Positions 1-7,242 of a DNA stretch of 17,065 nucleotides are shown here, in pieces. This DNA is from DAOTVS01 sp034436375 (lineage in GTDB: Bacteria > Chloroflexota > Anaerolineae > SpSt-313). The first letter of the stretch is position 1. The number at the start of each line of letters is the position of its first letter. Location of the stretch: NCBI GenBank assembly GCA_034436375.1, contig DAOTVS010000288.1, positions 1 to 17,065 of the forward strand, in the 5' to 3' direction. The translations under genes were made by a program, and so were the position numbers. Under the pieces are notes generated by a model, which saw nothing but the letters and a program-made list of their open reading frames with translations, was not told where the DNA came from and ran no database searches.

Positions 1-1887
1 GGCGCTGGCATTCCCGGCCTGCGGGTGACCTTTAACGTGACCCCTTCGCTCTTATGGCAGATTGAGCAATATACCAACGAAGGCGCCACCGACTCGATGC
101 TCGATCTGACACTCAAGCCTGCTGAGCAGTTGACTCCCGATGAGCGCGCGCTGGTGCTCGATCGCTTTTTTGACGCCGACTGGCACAATCAGATTTTCCC
201 CTTCCCGCGCTATCTGGAGCTTTTCCAGCGCCGGCGAGAGGGGTTGGCTTTCTCTGACCAGGATGTGCGCGACCTGCAGATGTGGTACAACCTGGCCTGG
301 TTCGCGCCCCAGTTTCAGCAGGGTGAGGTGGCTCTATCTACCGGAGAGAGCGCTTCGGTACAGCATTGGATTGCGCAGGAGGCCGGTTTCAGTGTGGCCG
401 ATGTCGAGGCGATGGTGGCCGAGCAGCACAAGATCATGCGCGCCATTATCCCCCTCTACCGCCAGCTGCAGGATGAAGGACACATTGAGCTGAGCACAAC
501 GCCATTCTACCACCCGATCCTGCCCTTGATCTTCGATACGGATGATGCGACGATCGACCGGCCGGGCACCTGCAAGCCGCCGCGCTTCCACTACCCTGAG
601 GATGCCGATGCGCAGGTCGCTATGGCCGTGGATTATTACCGTGAGCATTTTGGCGCACCACCGCTGGGCATGTGGCCAGCAGAGGGGGCTGTCAGCTCCA
701 ACGTCGTGCCGCTCTTTGTGCGTCACGGCATCCAGTGGATTGCCACCGACCAGGGGGTGCTGGAGAAATCGGGGCGTTGGGGCTATGAGGTGGATAACCC
801 GGAGGTGCTCTGTCGCCCGTACCTGGTGCAGGCGCAAGGGCAACCCCTGAGCATCTTCTTCCGCAATACGGCCATGTCGAACCTGATCAGCTTTCACTAT
901 CACCAGGCCTACCAGGATATGGACCTGGCCGCCCAGGATTTCGCGCGGCACGTGGTACAGGATTTTGCGGATCGTTTCCCCAGCCAGGAGGACCGTATCC
1001 TGACGGTGGTGCTCGATGGTGAGAACACCTGGGGTGCCTATGGGCCCAACGCGCCGATCTTTCTGCATTCGCTCTACCGCCGCCTGACCGAGAGCCCGGA
1101 GATCCAGACAGTTGGTCTGGGCGAGTACTTGCAGGGCAATATGGCGCGCGTTGTGCCAGCACACCCAGCGGACGATCAAGAACGCATCTATGAGCTGTAT
1201 ACAGGCAGCTGGATTGATGAGCCCGGCTCGGATCCTGGGGTGGACCTGGGAGTGTGGGTAGGCGAGGCCGATGAGAACCGAGCCTGGGGCCTGTTGGGGG
1301 ATGCGCGCCGAGCCCTGGCCGATGCCGGTGTGACGCCGGAGAATAATCCGCGCGCCTTTCAGTCAATGTACACGGCCGAGGGCTCCGATTGGTTCTGGTG
1401 GCTGGGCACCGACCGTGGGCGAGACGCCCAGGATCAAGAGTTCGAATCACTCTTTCGCCTGCATCTGACCAATACCTATCGCCTGGCGGGGCTCGAGCCA
1501 CCGCCGGCTTTGCAGCGCCCTTTGCGCCCGTGGGGTATCGTCTGGACCTTCACCCAGGCGCGCGAGGCCATTCCGGCCCACGAGGCCCTCACTGTGCGCA
1601 CCAATTGCCCAGGCAGTGTCATCTGGCGACTGCTACCTTCCGGGCGAATGGGCGAGACTCTGCTGCAGGCGGCGGGCGGGGTGGATCACATCGCTAACCG
1701 CTTTGAGGCGACCCTGGGCCCCTTTGCCGAGGACGTGCAGGAGGTGCGGCTGGCTTTCCGCTGCCAGGAGCACTTGCTGGAGGAGAGCGCCGCCTGTGTT
1801 ACCGGTACGGAGCGCACCGTGCAGGTGACCCCGGCTGATGCCAAGAAGGAGGTCCCTATGGGCCAGTCAGGAGCGACATGGGTCTGA
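1..1887 (+). CDS. Glycoside hydrolase family 57 alpha-glucan hydrolase, 5'-truncated by the window edge
   Basis: The reading frame is open from base 1, and the first visible codons (GAGIPGLRVTFNVTPSLL) match the internal start of the GH57 fold. The GTG at 25 is therefore not the real start, and the N-terminal HQPY-type region lies outside the window. Visible motifs are FYHPILPLI (about nt 505-534), GMWPAEGAVS with the predicted nucleophile Glu at nt 682-684, and VVLDGENTWG with the predicted acid/base Asp at 1015-1017. The WPAEG and LDGEN pair is the form found in amylopullulanase-type GH57 enzymes, which cleave alpha-1,4 and/or alpha-1,6 glucan bonds by a retaining mechanism. A beta-rich tail of about 120 residues follows the catalytic region. 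No signal peptide can be judged because the start is missing. Its neighbour two genes on is glucan phosphorylase, so a role in glycogen/starch breakdown or debranching is likely. Exact specificity cannot be read from sequence. Confidence 0.9.
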   Translation, partial: GAGIPGLRVTFNVTPSLLWQIEQYTNEGATDSMLDLTLKPAEQLTPDERALVLDRFFDADWHNQIFPFPRYLELFQRRREGLAFSDQDVRDLQMWYNLAWFAPQFQQGEVALSTGESASVQHWIAQEAGFSVADVEAMVAEQHKIMRAIIPLYRQLQDEGHIELSTTPFYHPILPLIFDTDDATIDRPGTCKPPRFHYPEDADAQVAMAVDYYREHFGAPPLGMWPAEGAVSSNVVPLFVRHGIQWIATDQGVLEKSGRWGYEVDNPEVLCRPYLVQAQGQPLSIFFRNTAMSNLISFHYHQAYQDMDLAAQDFARHVVQDFADRFPSQEDRILTVVLDGENTWGAYGPNAPIFLHSLYRRLTESPEIQTVGLGEYLQGNMARVVPAHPADDQERIYELYTGSWIDEPGSDPGVDLGVWVGEADENRAWGLLGDARRALADAGVTPENNPRAFQSMYTAEGSDWFWWLGTDRGRDAQDQEFESLFRLHLTNTYRLAGLEPPPALQRPLRPWGIVWTFTQAREAIPAHEALTVRTNCPGSVIWRLLPSGRMGETLLQAAGGVDHIANRFEATLGPFAEDVQEVRLAFRCQEHLLEESAACVTGTERTVQVTPADAKKEVPMGQSGATWV

Positions 1888-2270
1888 TCAGTACGTATGC
1901 GATGACGCCCACTCTACTTGCTCAATGGAGCCATGAGGACCTGGCTCCACACACGATCGGCTATGGGGTGGAGACGGTTGACGGCAAGCGGATGGGGACG
2001 GTGGAGGATGTGCTTTATGACGATGAAGCCGGCGTAGCCCGTTATGTGGTGGTCAATACCACCGGCGCCGAGTTTGTCGTCAATTATACCCGTATTTTGC
2101 TGCCAGCCACTCTTTGCTGCCCCAATGAGGAGCGCCACACCGTGCGCAGCGAGGCTGGGGTCGAGCAGGTGCAGAGAGCGCCCGCGTATGATCCTGCCTC
2201 TGCCCTGGGCCGGAGCTATGAGGAGACGGTCTTTACCAATTTCGGCGAGCGCCCATACTGGCCCATCTAG
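1878..2270 (+). CDS. PRC-barrel domain protein
   Basis: This is a 130-residue protein. Residues about 22-75 (APHTIGYGVETVDGKRMG, then VEDVLYDDEAGVARYVVVN) have the look of a PRC-barrel, the small beta-barrel of RimM and photosynthetic reaction-centre H subunits: a G-x-x-V-x-x-x-DGxxxG strand pair, an acidic turn, and an xRYVVV strand. The start ATG lies inside the last codons of the GH57 gene (10-nt overlap) and is preceded by AGGAG at 1870-1874, so translation is probably coupled. There is no signal peptide or membrane helix. PRC-barrels usually mediate protein or RNA contacts or stress responses. The link to a glucan hydrolase suggests an accessory role in glycogen metabolism, but that is only inference from the overlap. 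A later start at Met9 is possible but less well placed relative to the Shine-Dalgarno. Confidence 0.75.
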   Translation: MGLISTYAMTPTLLAQWSHEDLAPHTIGYGVETVDGKRMGTVEDVLYDDEAGVARYVVVNTTGAEFVVNYTRILLPATLCCPNEERHTVRSEAGVEQVQRAPAYDPASALGRSYEETVFTNFGERPYWPI

Positions 2271-2302
2271 GCGCGGTCTGGCGCGCGCCCGAGTGGGCCC
2301 CC

Positions 2303-2366
2303 GCACTGGTTCTGATGGGTCAGAGCCATCTCCCCGCAGGCCACAGGTACTCATCAAGACCAGTGC
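2303..2366 (+). promoter_or_regulatory. Possible structured leader upstream of glgP
   Basis: The 153-bp gap before glgP holds an imperfect inverted repeat. GCACTGGT-tc-TGATG (2303-2317) can pair with CATCA-ag-ACCAGTGC (2352-2366), giving 13 of 15 pairs around a 34-nt loop. No T-run follows, so it is not a standard terminator. It may be an mRNA leader structure or a processing site. The region is GC-rich and chance pairing is possible. I see no convincing promoter in this gap, so glgP may be read through from the GH57 gene. Confidence 0.3.
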
Positions 2367-2423
2367 AGGAAGCCCCTCAGGCCCTCTGGTGGATAACACG
2401 AAGGAGCGCAAGGGAGTAGATGA

Positions 2424-4991
2424 ATGGTTGAGCCGATAGGGACTTTTGCGGTCGTACCTGCTCTACCTGCCCGGCTCTCGCGGCTGCGCGAGTTGGCGTA
2501 TAACCTGTTGTGGTCATGGGAATACGAAATTGTGGACCTGTTCCGCCGGCTCGATAACGAGCTATGGGAAAACTCGGGTCACAACCCCGTGCGCATGCTG
2601 GGCATGATCGCGCAGGAGCGGCTTGAGGAGGCAGCCCATGATGATGCCTTCCTGGCCAACCTCGATCGGGTCTGGGATATCTATGAACGCTACATGGATG
2701 CGCCCAACGTCTGGTACCGCAAGCTCCTGCCATCGGCGCCACGGCCGCTGGTGGCCTATTTCTCCATGGAGTTCGGCCTTACTGAGGCTCTGCCGATCTA
2801 CTCTGGCGGCCTGGGCATTCTGGCCGGCGATCACCTGAAATCGGCCAGCGACCTGGGGGTTGATCTGGTGGGAGTCGGTTTGCTCTATCAAGAGGGCTAC
2901 TTCCGCCAGCGGCTGAATGCGGATGGCTGGCAGGAAGAGTATTACCCGGTCAACGATTTCTCGCTGATGCCCGTCCGGCTGGAGCGTAAGCCCGATGGGA
3001 CGCCCCTCACCGTTTCGGTGGCCATGGCCGGGCGCATGGTCACTGCACGCATCTGGCGCATTCAGGTGGGGCGCGTGTCACTGATTGTGCTCGATAGCAC
3101 GGTGCCCACCAACGCCCCCGAGGATCAGGATATCACCGACCGGCTCTATGGCGGCGACCTGGATATGCGCATCCGGCAGGAGATTCTGCTCGGAATGGGT
3201 GGGCTGCGGGCGCTCGACCTGCTGGGGATGCGCCCCGATGTCTGTCACTTGAACGAGGGGCACTCGGCCTTTTTGATCCTGGAGCGCATCCGCTCATTGA
3301 TGACCGAGCACAATCACACTTTCCCGCAGGCGCGAGAGGTGGTGCGGGCGGGCACCGTGTTTACCACTCATACCCCCGTGCCAGCCGGCATTGATCGCTT
3401 TCCGCCGCAGATGATGGACCGTTACTTTGGGCTTTATGCTCATGAGATTGGCATCTCGATGAACGACCTCATGGCGCTGGGGCGTGAGAATCCCAGCGAT
3501 CCGAATGCGCCGTTCTCGCCGACGATGCTCGCTCTGCGCATGTCGGCCTACTCCAACGGTGTCAGCCAATTGCACGGCATCGTTTCGCGCCGCATGTTCC
3601 AGGTGTTGTGGCCCGGGGTGCCGGTGAACGAGGTCCCAATTTCGGCGGTGACCAACGGCATTCACCAATTGTCCTTTATCTCCCACGAGCTGTCAACCTT
3701 GTATGAGCGCTATCTGGGCCCACGTTGGCGGGAAGAACCGGGGGACCAGTCGATATGGGCGGCGGCCGCCGCCATACCGGCCGAGGAGCTATGGCGGACC
3801 CACGAGCGCCGGCGCGAGCGCCTGGTGGCCTTTGCCCGCCAGCGTCTGCGCGAGGCCCTGCGGCGCCAGGGGGCCAGCCCCGAAGATCTGGACCGGGTTT
3901 ATGAGGTACTGAACCCATCGGCGCTGACCCTCGGCTTTGGGCGCCGCTTTACGACCTACAAGCGCGGCACGCTGCTGCTGACGGACCCGGACCGCCTGGC
4001 CCGCCTGCTCAACCGGCCCGGGCAGCCGGTGCAGATCATCTATTCCGGCAAGGCGCATCCGGCCGACGAGCCTGCCAAGCGACTGATCCGCGAACTGGTG
4101 CACCTGAGCCGGCAGCCCCAGTTCCGCAACAATCTGATCTTCATCGAGGACTATGACATCACGGTGGCCCGCTACATGGTAGAGGGCTCGGATGTGTGGC
4201 TCAATACGCCACGCCGCCCGCTGGAGGCCAGCGGCACGAGCGGCATGAAGGCTTCGGCCAATGGGGCCTTGAATGTTTCCATTCTCGATGGTTGGTGGGC
4301 CGAGGCCTATGAGCCTTCCATCGGCTGGGCCGTTGGGCACGTCGAGCAGACCGAGGATCAAGCGCGACAGGACCGTCTGGATGCCGAGGATCTCTACAAC
4401 GTGTTGGAGCAGGAAGTCATCCCCCTCTTTTACGATCGCGGGCGCGATGGCCTGCCGCGCCGATGGATTGAGCGCATGAAAGCCGAAATCCAGGCCCTCT
4501 GCCCGGTTTACAACTCGAACCGCATGGTCAGCGAGTATGTGGAGCGCTTTTACGTGCCCAGCGGTGAGCATGTGTGGGAGCTCCTGCTCGATGATCTGAG
4601 CCGAGCCAAGGCCCTGGCCGATTGGGTGGAGCGCGTCAAGGCTGCCTGGCCACAAGTCTCCATCGAAACGGTCGACATGGAGATGCCGAAGGAGATCCGG
4701 GTGGGTGATACCATGCCCATCCGCGCCCGCATCCGCCTGGGTGACCTCAAGCCAGAGGACGTCTGGGTGGAAGCTTACTATGGTGTGCTGGAGATGGAAG
4801 GTGATATCGATCCCCGCACAGCCGAAACAGTGATCCTCGAAGGCCACCCGGTGGAGTCAGGCCTCTTTGAATACACGGGCACTATCCCCGCGCGAGCCAG
4901 CGGCTCCAGCGGCTATAGCGTCCGCATCCTGCCGCGCAATGCCGATCTCGTCACGCCCTTTGCACTGCATGTGATCAAGTGGGCGTCGTGA
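2424..4991 (+). CDS. glgP: Alpha-glucan (glycogen/maltodextrin) phosphorylase, DUF3417-containing
   Basis: This 855-residue enzyme releases glucose-1-phosphate from the non-reducing ends of alpha-1,4-glucans, using phosphate and pyridoxal phosphate. Residues about 10-115 match the DUF3417 N-terminal domain (RLRELAYNLLWSWEYEI) found in long bacterial glucan phosphorylases. The catalytic body follows (VAYFSMEFGLTEALPIYSGGLGILAGDHLKSASDLG, shown here by its landmarks YFSMEFG and GGLGILAGDHLKSASDLG near residues 112-140). The PLP-binding lysine is K609 (nt 4248-4250) in EASGTSGMKASANGALN. A beta-sandwich-like tail occupies about residues 755-855. Length matches the actinobacterial/chloroflexal type, and all parts are present without frameshift. 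Start ATG 2424 has AGGGAG at 2411-2416. It is cytoplasmic, and with the GH57 enzyme two genes upstream it would complete a glucan degradation pair. Confidence 0.96.
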   Translation: MVEPIGTFAVVPALPARLSRLRELAYNLLWSWEYEIVDLFRRLDNELWENSGHNPVRMLGMIAQERLEEAAHDDAFLANLDRVWDIYERYMDAPNVWYRKLLPSAPRPLVAYFSMEFGLTEALPIYSGGLGILAGDHLKSASDLGVDLVGVGLLYQEGYFRQRLNADGWQEEYYPVNDFSLMPVRLERKPDGTPLTVSVAMAGRMVTARIWRIQVGRVSLIVLDSTVPTNAPEDQDITDRLYGGDLDMRIRQEILLGMGGLRALDLLGMRPDVCHLNEGHSAFLILERIRSLMTEHNHTFPQAREVVRAGTVFTTHTPVPAGIDRFPPQMMDRYFGLYAHEIGISMNDLMALGRENPSDPNAPFSPTMLALRMSAYSNGVSQLHGIVSRRMFQVLWPGVPVNEVPISAVTNGIHQLSFISHELSTLYERYLGPRWREEPGDQSIWAAAAAIPAEELWRTHERRRERLVAFARQRLREALRRQGASPEDLDRVYEVLNPSALTLGFGRRFTTYKRGTLLLTDPDRLARLLNRPGQPVQIIYSGKAHPADEPAKRLIRELVHLSRQPQFRNNLIFIEDYDITVARYMVEGSDVWLNTPRRPLEASGTSGMKASANGALNVSILDGWWAEAYEPSIGWAVGHVEQTEDQARQDRLDAEDLYNVLEQEVIPLFYDRGRDGLPRRWIERMKAEIQALCPVYNSNRMVSEYVERFYVPSGEHVWELLLDDLSRAKALADWVERVKAAWPQVSIETVDMEMPKEIRVGDTMPIRARIRLGDLKPEDVWVEAYYGVLEMEGDIDPRTAETVILEGHPVESGLFEYTGTIPARASGSSGYSVRILPRNADLVTPFALHVIKWAS

Positions 4992-5001
4992 TGCGTAAAG
5001 C

Positions 5002-5018
5002 GTGATGCATTGCGTCAC
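5002..5018. terminator. Weak hairpin between convergent genes
   Basis: GTGATGC and GCGTCAC form a 7-bp stem (one G-U pair) around ATT, between the glgP stop and the stop of the leftward DUF362 gene; it includes that stop codon. No T-run is present on either side, so a role as bidirectional terminator is only a possibility. CGTGATGC also occurs twice in direct orientation (4987-4994 and 5001-5008). Confidence 0.25.
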
Positions 5019-6103
5019 TCCACTTCCACCAGCGTATAGTCGCGGGTGCCGAGGCCGCGGCGCTCCAGTGCCCTCACCTGCACAAAGGGGTCCTTGCCGT
5101 GCAGGCGCTCGAAGAGGTGCCCCGTGTCACCGAGGACCTTGCCCTTGGGTACGCCCTGCATCATCAGGTTCTCGACCTTGATGAGGTCGAGGCTGGCCTG
5201 CTCGATGGCGACGATATCGCGCGACACGACCAGCCCTACATCCGGGTGCAGGGCCGGGGTGGTAAAGCCCCAGCAGTCGCAGAGGTAGGTCATGTGCAAG
5301 AGCAGGTTGATAAAGAGCACCCGGTCGGGCATGAACGGGGCCAGCACCGCCTGGGTGGAAAGGGCCATACCCTCCTGGAAATCGGCAAAACCGTTGGCGT
5401 CGAGCGTGATGGCGCCCTGCGGGCAGGCATTGACACAGTGCTGGCAGTAATGGCAGGTTTCGTAATCGATGACGTACTTGCCTTCTGGCGTAAAGGTGTT
5501 GGCCTTGAAGCGGCAAGAGCCGATGCACGTTTCGCAGTGGGTACACAGCTCCGCGTTCCACTCGAGGCCGCCCTGCAGGGCGTGGATCTGGCCGCGGGTA
5601 TCCTGGGTCACGCAGCCCATCGCCAGGTTCTTGCAGGCGCCGCCATAGCCGCAGGCGCCGTGGCCCTTGACATGGGAGAAATCGATCAACACATCGGCAT
5701 CGTGGATCTCGCCTACCACCCGGATTTCCTTGAGCGTCTTGTAATCGACCGGCACCGGATAGTAATAGCGGTCCTTGCTGCCCGAAGTGGCCACGAGCGG
5801 CGCGCCCAGCACCTCTTGCGTATAGCCCCGCTCGACGGCGGTCAGCACGGCGTCGGGCGAATCGGTGACAAAGACGTTCCCTCCGGCCTCCTTGAGCGCC
5901 CGCACCAGCAGCCGCACAAAAAGGGGCGGGATGGTGCTGTAGCCGATGCCCCCGCCCAGGTGCATCTTGACGGCAACCCGCTTGCCCTTGACCATCTCAC
6001 TCAAGGGGTAAAGATCCAACACCCGCATAAACTTGGCGGGAAGTGTAGCCTGCGCTTCGAGGCGATCAAAGGCAACTGACGCAAAATGGACCGTGGCAGA
6101 CAT
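5015..6103 (-). CDS. DUF362 domain protein with two 4Fe-4S cluster motifs
   Basis: This 362-residue protein is of unknown reaction. The N-terminal 180 residues carry the DUF362 fold (VAVKMHLGGG near 43-52, FVTDSPDAV near 78-86, DVLIDFSHVKGHGACGYGG near 137-155). Two ferredoxin-type motifs follow: C187-x2-C190-x2-C193-x3-C197 and C217-x2-C220-x2-C223-x3-C227-P, enough for two 4Fe-4S clusters. Further cysteines (151, 157, 164) sit in GACGYGGACKNLAMGC. There is no signal peptide, so it should be cytoplasmic and likely oxygen-sensitive or redox-linked. The frame extends to a possible ATG at 6172. I chose 6103 because it has GGAGG 5 nt upstream and because the promoter -35 box covers 6167-6172. 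Relatives are often annotated only as 'DUF362/4Fe-4S protein' or ferredoxin. It lies convergent with glgP and is probably monocistronic. Confidence 0.88.
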   Translation of the reverse strand: MSATVHFASVAFDRLEAQATLPAKFMRVLDLYPLSEMVKGKRVAVKMHLGGGIGYSTIPPLFVRLLVRALKEAGGNVFVTDSPDAVLTAVERGYTQEVLGAPLVATSGSKDRYYYPVPVDYKTLKEIRVVGEIHDADVLIDFSHVKGHGACGYGGACKNLAMGCVTQDTRGQIHALQGGLEWNAELCTHCETCIGSCRFKANTFTPEGKYVIDYETCHYCQHCVNACPQGAITLDANGFADFQEGMALSTQAVLAPFMPDRVLFINLLLHMTYLCDCWGFTTPALHPDVGLVVSRDIVAIEQASLDLIKVENLMMQGVPKGKVLGDTGHLFERLHGKDPFVQVRALERRGLGTRDYTLVEVE

Positions 6104-6143
6104 CAGAACCTCCAGTGAGTACAAAGCGGATACACAAACTCCT

Positions 6144-6172
6144 AGTATGCAACGGGAATGACCGATTGTCAA
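6144..6172 (-). promoter_or_regulatory. Sigma-70-type promoter of the DUF362 gene
   Basis: On the minus strand, TTGACA (6172-6167, perfect -35) is followed by a 17-nt spacer and CATACT (6149-6144, 4/6 match to -10). Transcription would begin near 6137, giving a leader of about 35 nt before the ATG at 6103. Confidence 0.7.
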
Positions 6173-6187
6173 AAAGTGAAAGCAGTA

Positions 6188-7012
6188 CTAACGCGCCTCA
6201 CACAGCGGCAGGTGCAGCAGCTCGCCGGGATTGGGCAGCCAGAAGTGCGCCGCCAGCCCACTGATATAGGGCCGTGCATCCTCCGGGTCGCAGCTTCCCC
6301 AGGTGCCCGGCGGCAGGTCAAAGGTCCCGTAATGATAGGCCACCATGACCTGTGCCCCCGATGATTGCGCCAGCCGGGCGGAGCCCTCTGGCCCCAGGTG
6401 CGCTTCGACTGCCGCCACATCGAAAAAGAGCACGTCGACCTCTTTGATCGCGAGCAGATCGTCGATCAAGCGCGTGTCGCCGGGGTGCCAGATGGCGCCG
6501 TCAGGCGTCTTGATGAGGTAGCCGCAGCAATCCTCTCTGCGAAAGGGCTCCGGCTGCTCGTAATCGTGCAGGGCCGGCGTCACGATCACCTCGGCGCTGC
6601 CGATGCGGATGGATTGGCCTTCACTGGCCGTGACCAGCCGCTCCTGGCCGATGCCCAGGGCCTCAATCAACCTCAGCACCCGCTGGGGCGCCACAAACTG
6701 AGGCTTGAGCCTGGCCGCGAGGTCCAGCGCGGTCGCCGGGCCGAAATGATCGCCATCGGCATGGGTGTACAGGACGGCATCGGCCCGGGGAACCTCCCCG
6801 GCCTCGATGGGCAAGGGGATGATGAGGCGATCCCCCGAGTCGGCGAACTCTTTGCCGTCCCGCCGGGTCACGGCCAGGAGCGGATCGATGAAGAGGATGG
6901 TGCCCCGGGTGTTGATCAGAGCCCCCGCCATCCCCAGCCACGTGACGACCGTATCGTCGCGCGGCGCAAAGAATGAAGGATCGATCTTGGCCGGCTTGAG
7001 TGTTGTTCCCAT
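6188..7012 (-). CDS. Metallo-beta-lactamase-fold hydrolase (UlaG-like)
   Basis: This 274-residue cytoplasmic protein has the five landmark motifs of the MBL fold. The N-terminal strand is TWLGMAGALI with LFIDPLL (about 24-46). Then come THADGDHFGP with H84, D86, D88 and H89; H149 in PALHDY; HPGDTR with H176 and D179; and H227 in AYHYGTFD. The metal motif is H-x-D-x-D-H rather than the usual H-x-H-x-D-H, so one histidine ligand is replaced by Asp86. The overall form resembles UlaG/RNase-Z-like hydrolases acting on phosphoesters or lactones, but the substrate is unknown. Start: the frame reaches an ATG at 7036, but that lies at the predicted transcription start and has no Shine-Dalgarno. ATG 7012 has AAAGGA seven bases upstream. 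It is 84 bp upstream of the DUF362 gene, which has its own promoter, so a shared function is uncertain. Confidence 0.87.
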   Translation of the reverse strand: MGTTLKPAKIDPSFFAPRDDTVVTWLGMAGALINTRGTILFIDPLLAVTRRDGKEFADSGDRLIIPLPIEAGEVPRADAVLYTHADGDHFGPATALDLAARLKPQFVAPQRVLRLIEALGIGQERLVTASEGQSIRIGSAEVIVTPALHDYEQPEPFRREDCCGYLIKTPDGAIWHPGDTRLIDDLLAIKEVDVLFFDVAAVEAHLGPEGSARLAQSSGAQVMVAYHYGTFDLPPGTWGSCDPEDARPYISGLAAHFWLPNPGELLHLPLCEAR

Positions 7013-7042
7013 GTCTCCATCCTTTCCTCGCAGCATGTTGGT

Positions 7043-7071
7043 ATCTTAACACCAGGTACAGCCTCCGTCAA
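7043..7071 (-). promoter_or_regulatory. Sigma-70-type promoter of the MBL-fold gene
   Basis: On the minus strand, TTGACG (7071-7066, 5/6) is followed by a 17-nt spacer and TAAGAT (7048-7043, 4/6). Start of transcription is expected near 7036, leaving a leader of about 24 nt before ATG 7012. Confidence 0.65.
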
Positions 7072-7091
7072 TAACTGCCCTGGGATTGGAG

Positions 7092-7120
7092 TTCCCTCGC
7101 AGCGTTTTGTTTGCTATAAT
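7092..7120 (+). promoter_or_regulatory. Extended -10 promoter of the hybrid kinase gene
   Basis: TG-C-TATAAT at 7112-7120 is a perfect extended -10 box. The -35 candidate 17 nt upstream is poor (TTCCCT, 7092-7097), as is common when the extended element is present. It is divergent from and about 20 bp away from the MBL-gene promoter. Predicted leader to the kinase ATG is about 115 nt. Confidence 0.65.
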
Positions 7121-7172
7121 GAAAGAAACGCTGACCCTGGCAGCAGTGGCGGGCGACAGTGGAGTCCAAACG

Positions 7173-7226
7173 ATGACTATCACGGCCGTCGGGTGAGTCA
7201 CTTCTCCGGCATCGTCCGGGCCGGAC
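7173..7226 (+). promoter_or_regulatory. Kinase mRNA leader: possible 7-codon ORF and a short dyad
   Basis: The leader has a tiny ORF, ATG 7173 to TGA 7194-7196 (MTITAVG), with GGAG at 7161-7164. It is followed by GTCCGG-G-CCGGAC (7214-7226), a perfect 6-bp dyad that ends 3 nt before the GGGAGG region of the kinase. The dyad could be a protein-binding site or, as a 5-bp hairpin, affect ribosome access. Both are short enough to arise by chance. Confidence 0.25.
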
Positions 7227-7242
7227 AATGGGAGGCTGGCAC

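Noticed and set aside
334..1179. 281-residue minus-strand frame opposite the GH57 gene
   Set aside because: It overlaps both catalytic GH57 motifs and looks like compositional noise.
3789..4847. 352-residue minus-strand frame inside glgP
   Set aside because: It is the antisense shadow of conserved glucan phosphorylase sequence, including the PLP site, with no plausible start signal.
5099..6079. 326-residue plus-strand frame opposite the DUF362 gene
   Set aside because: The minus strand carries two intact 4Fe-4S motifs, a promoter and a ribosome site; the plus frame shows no family features.
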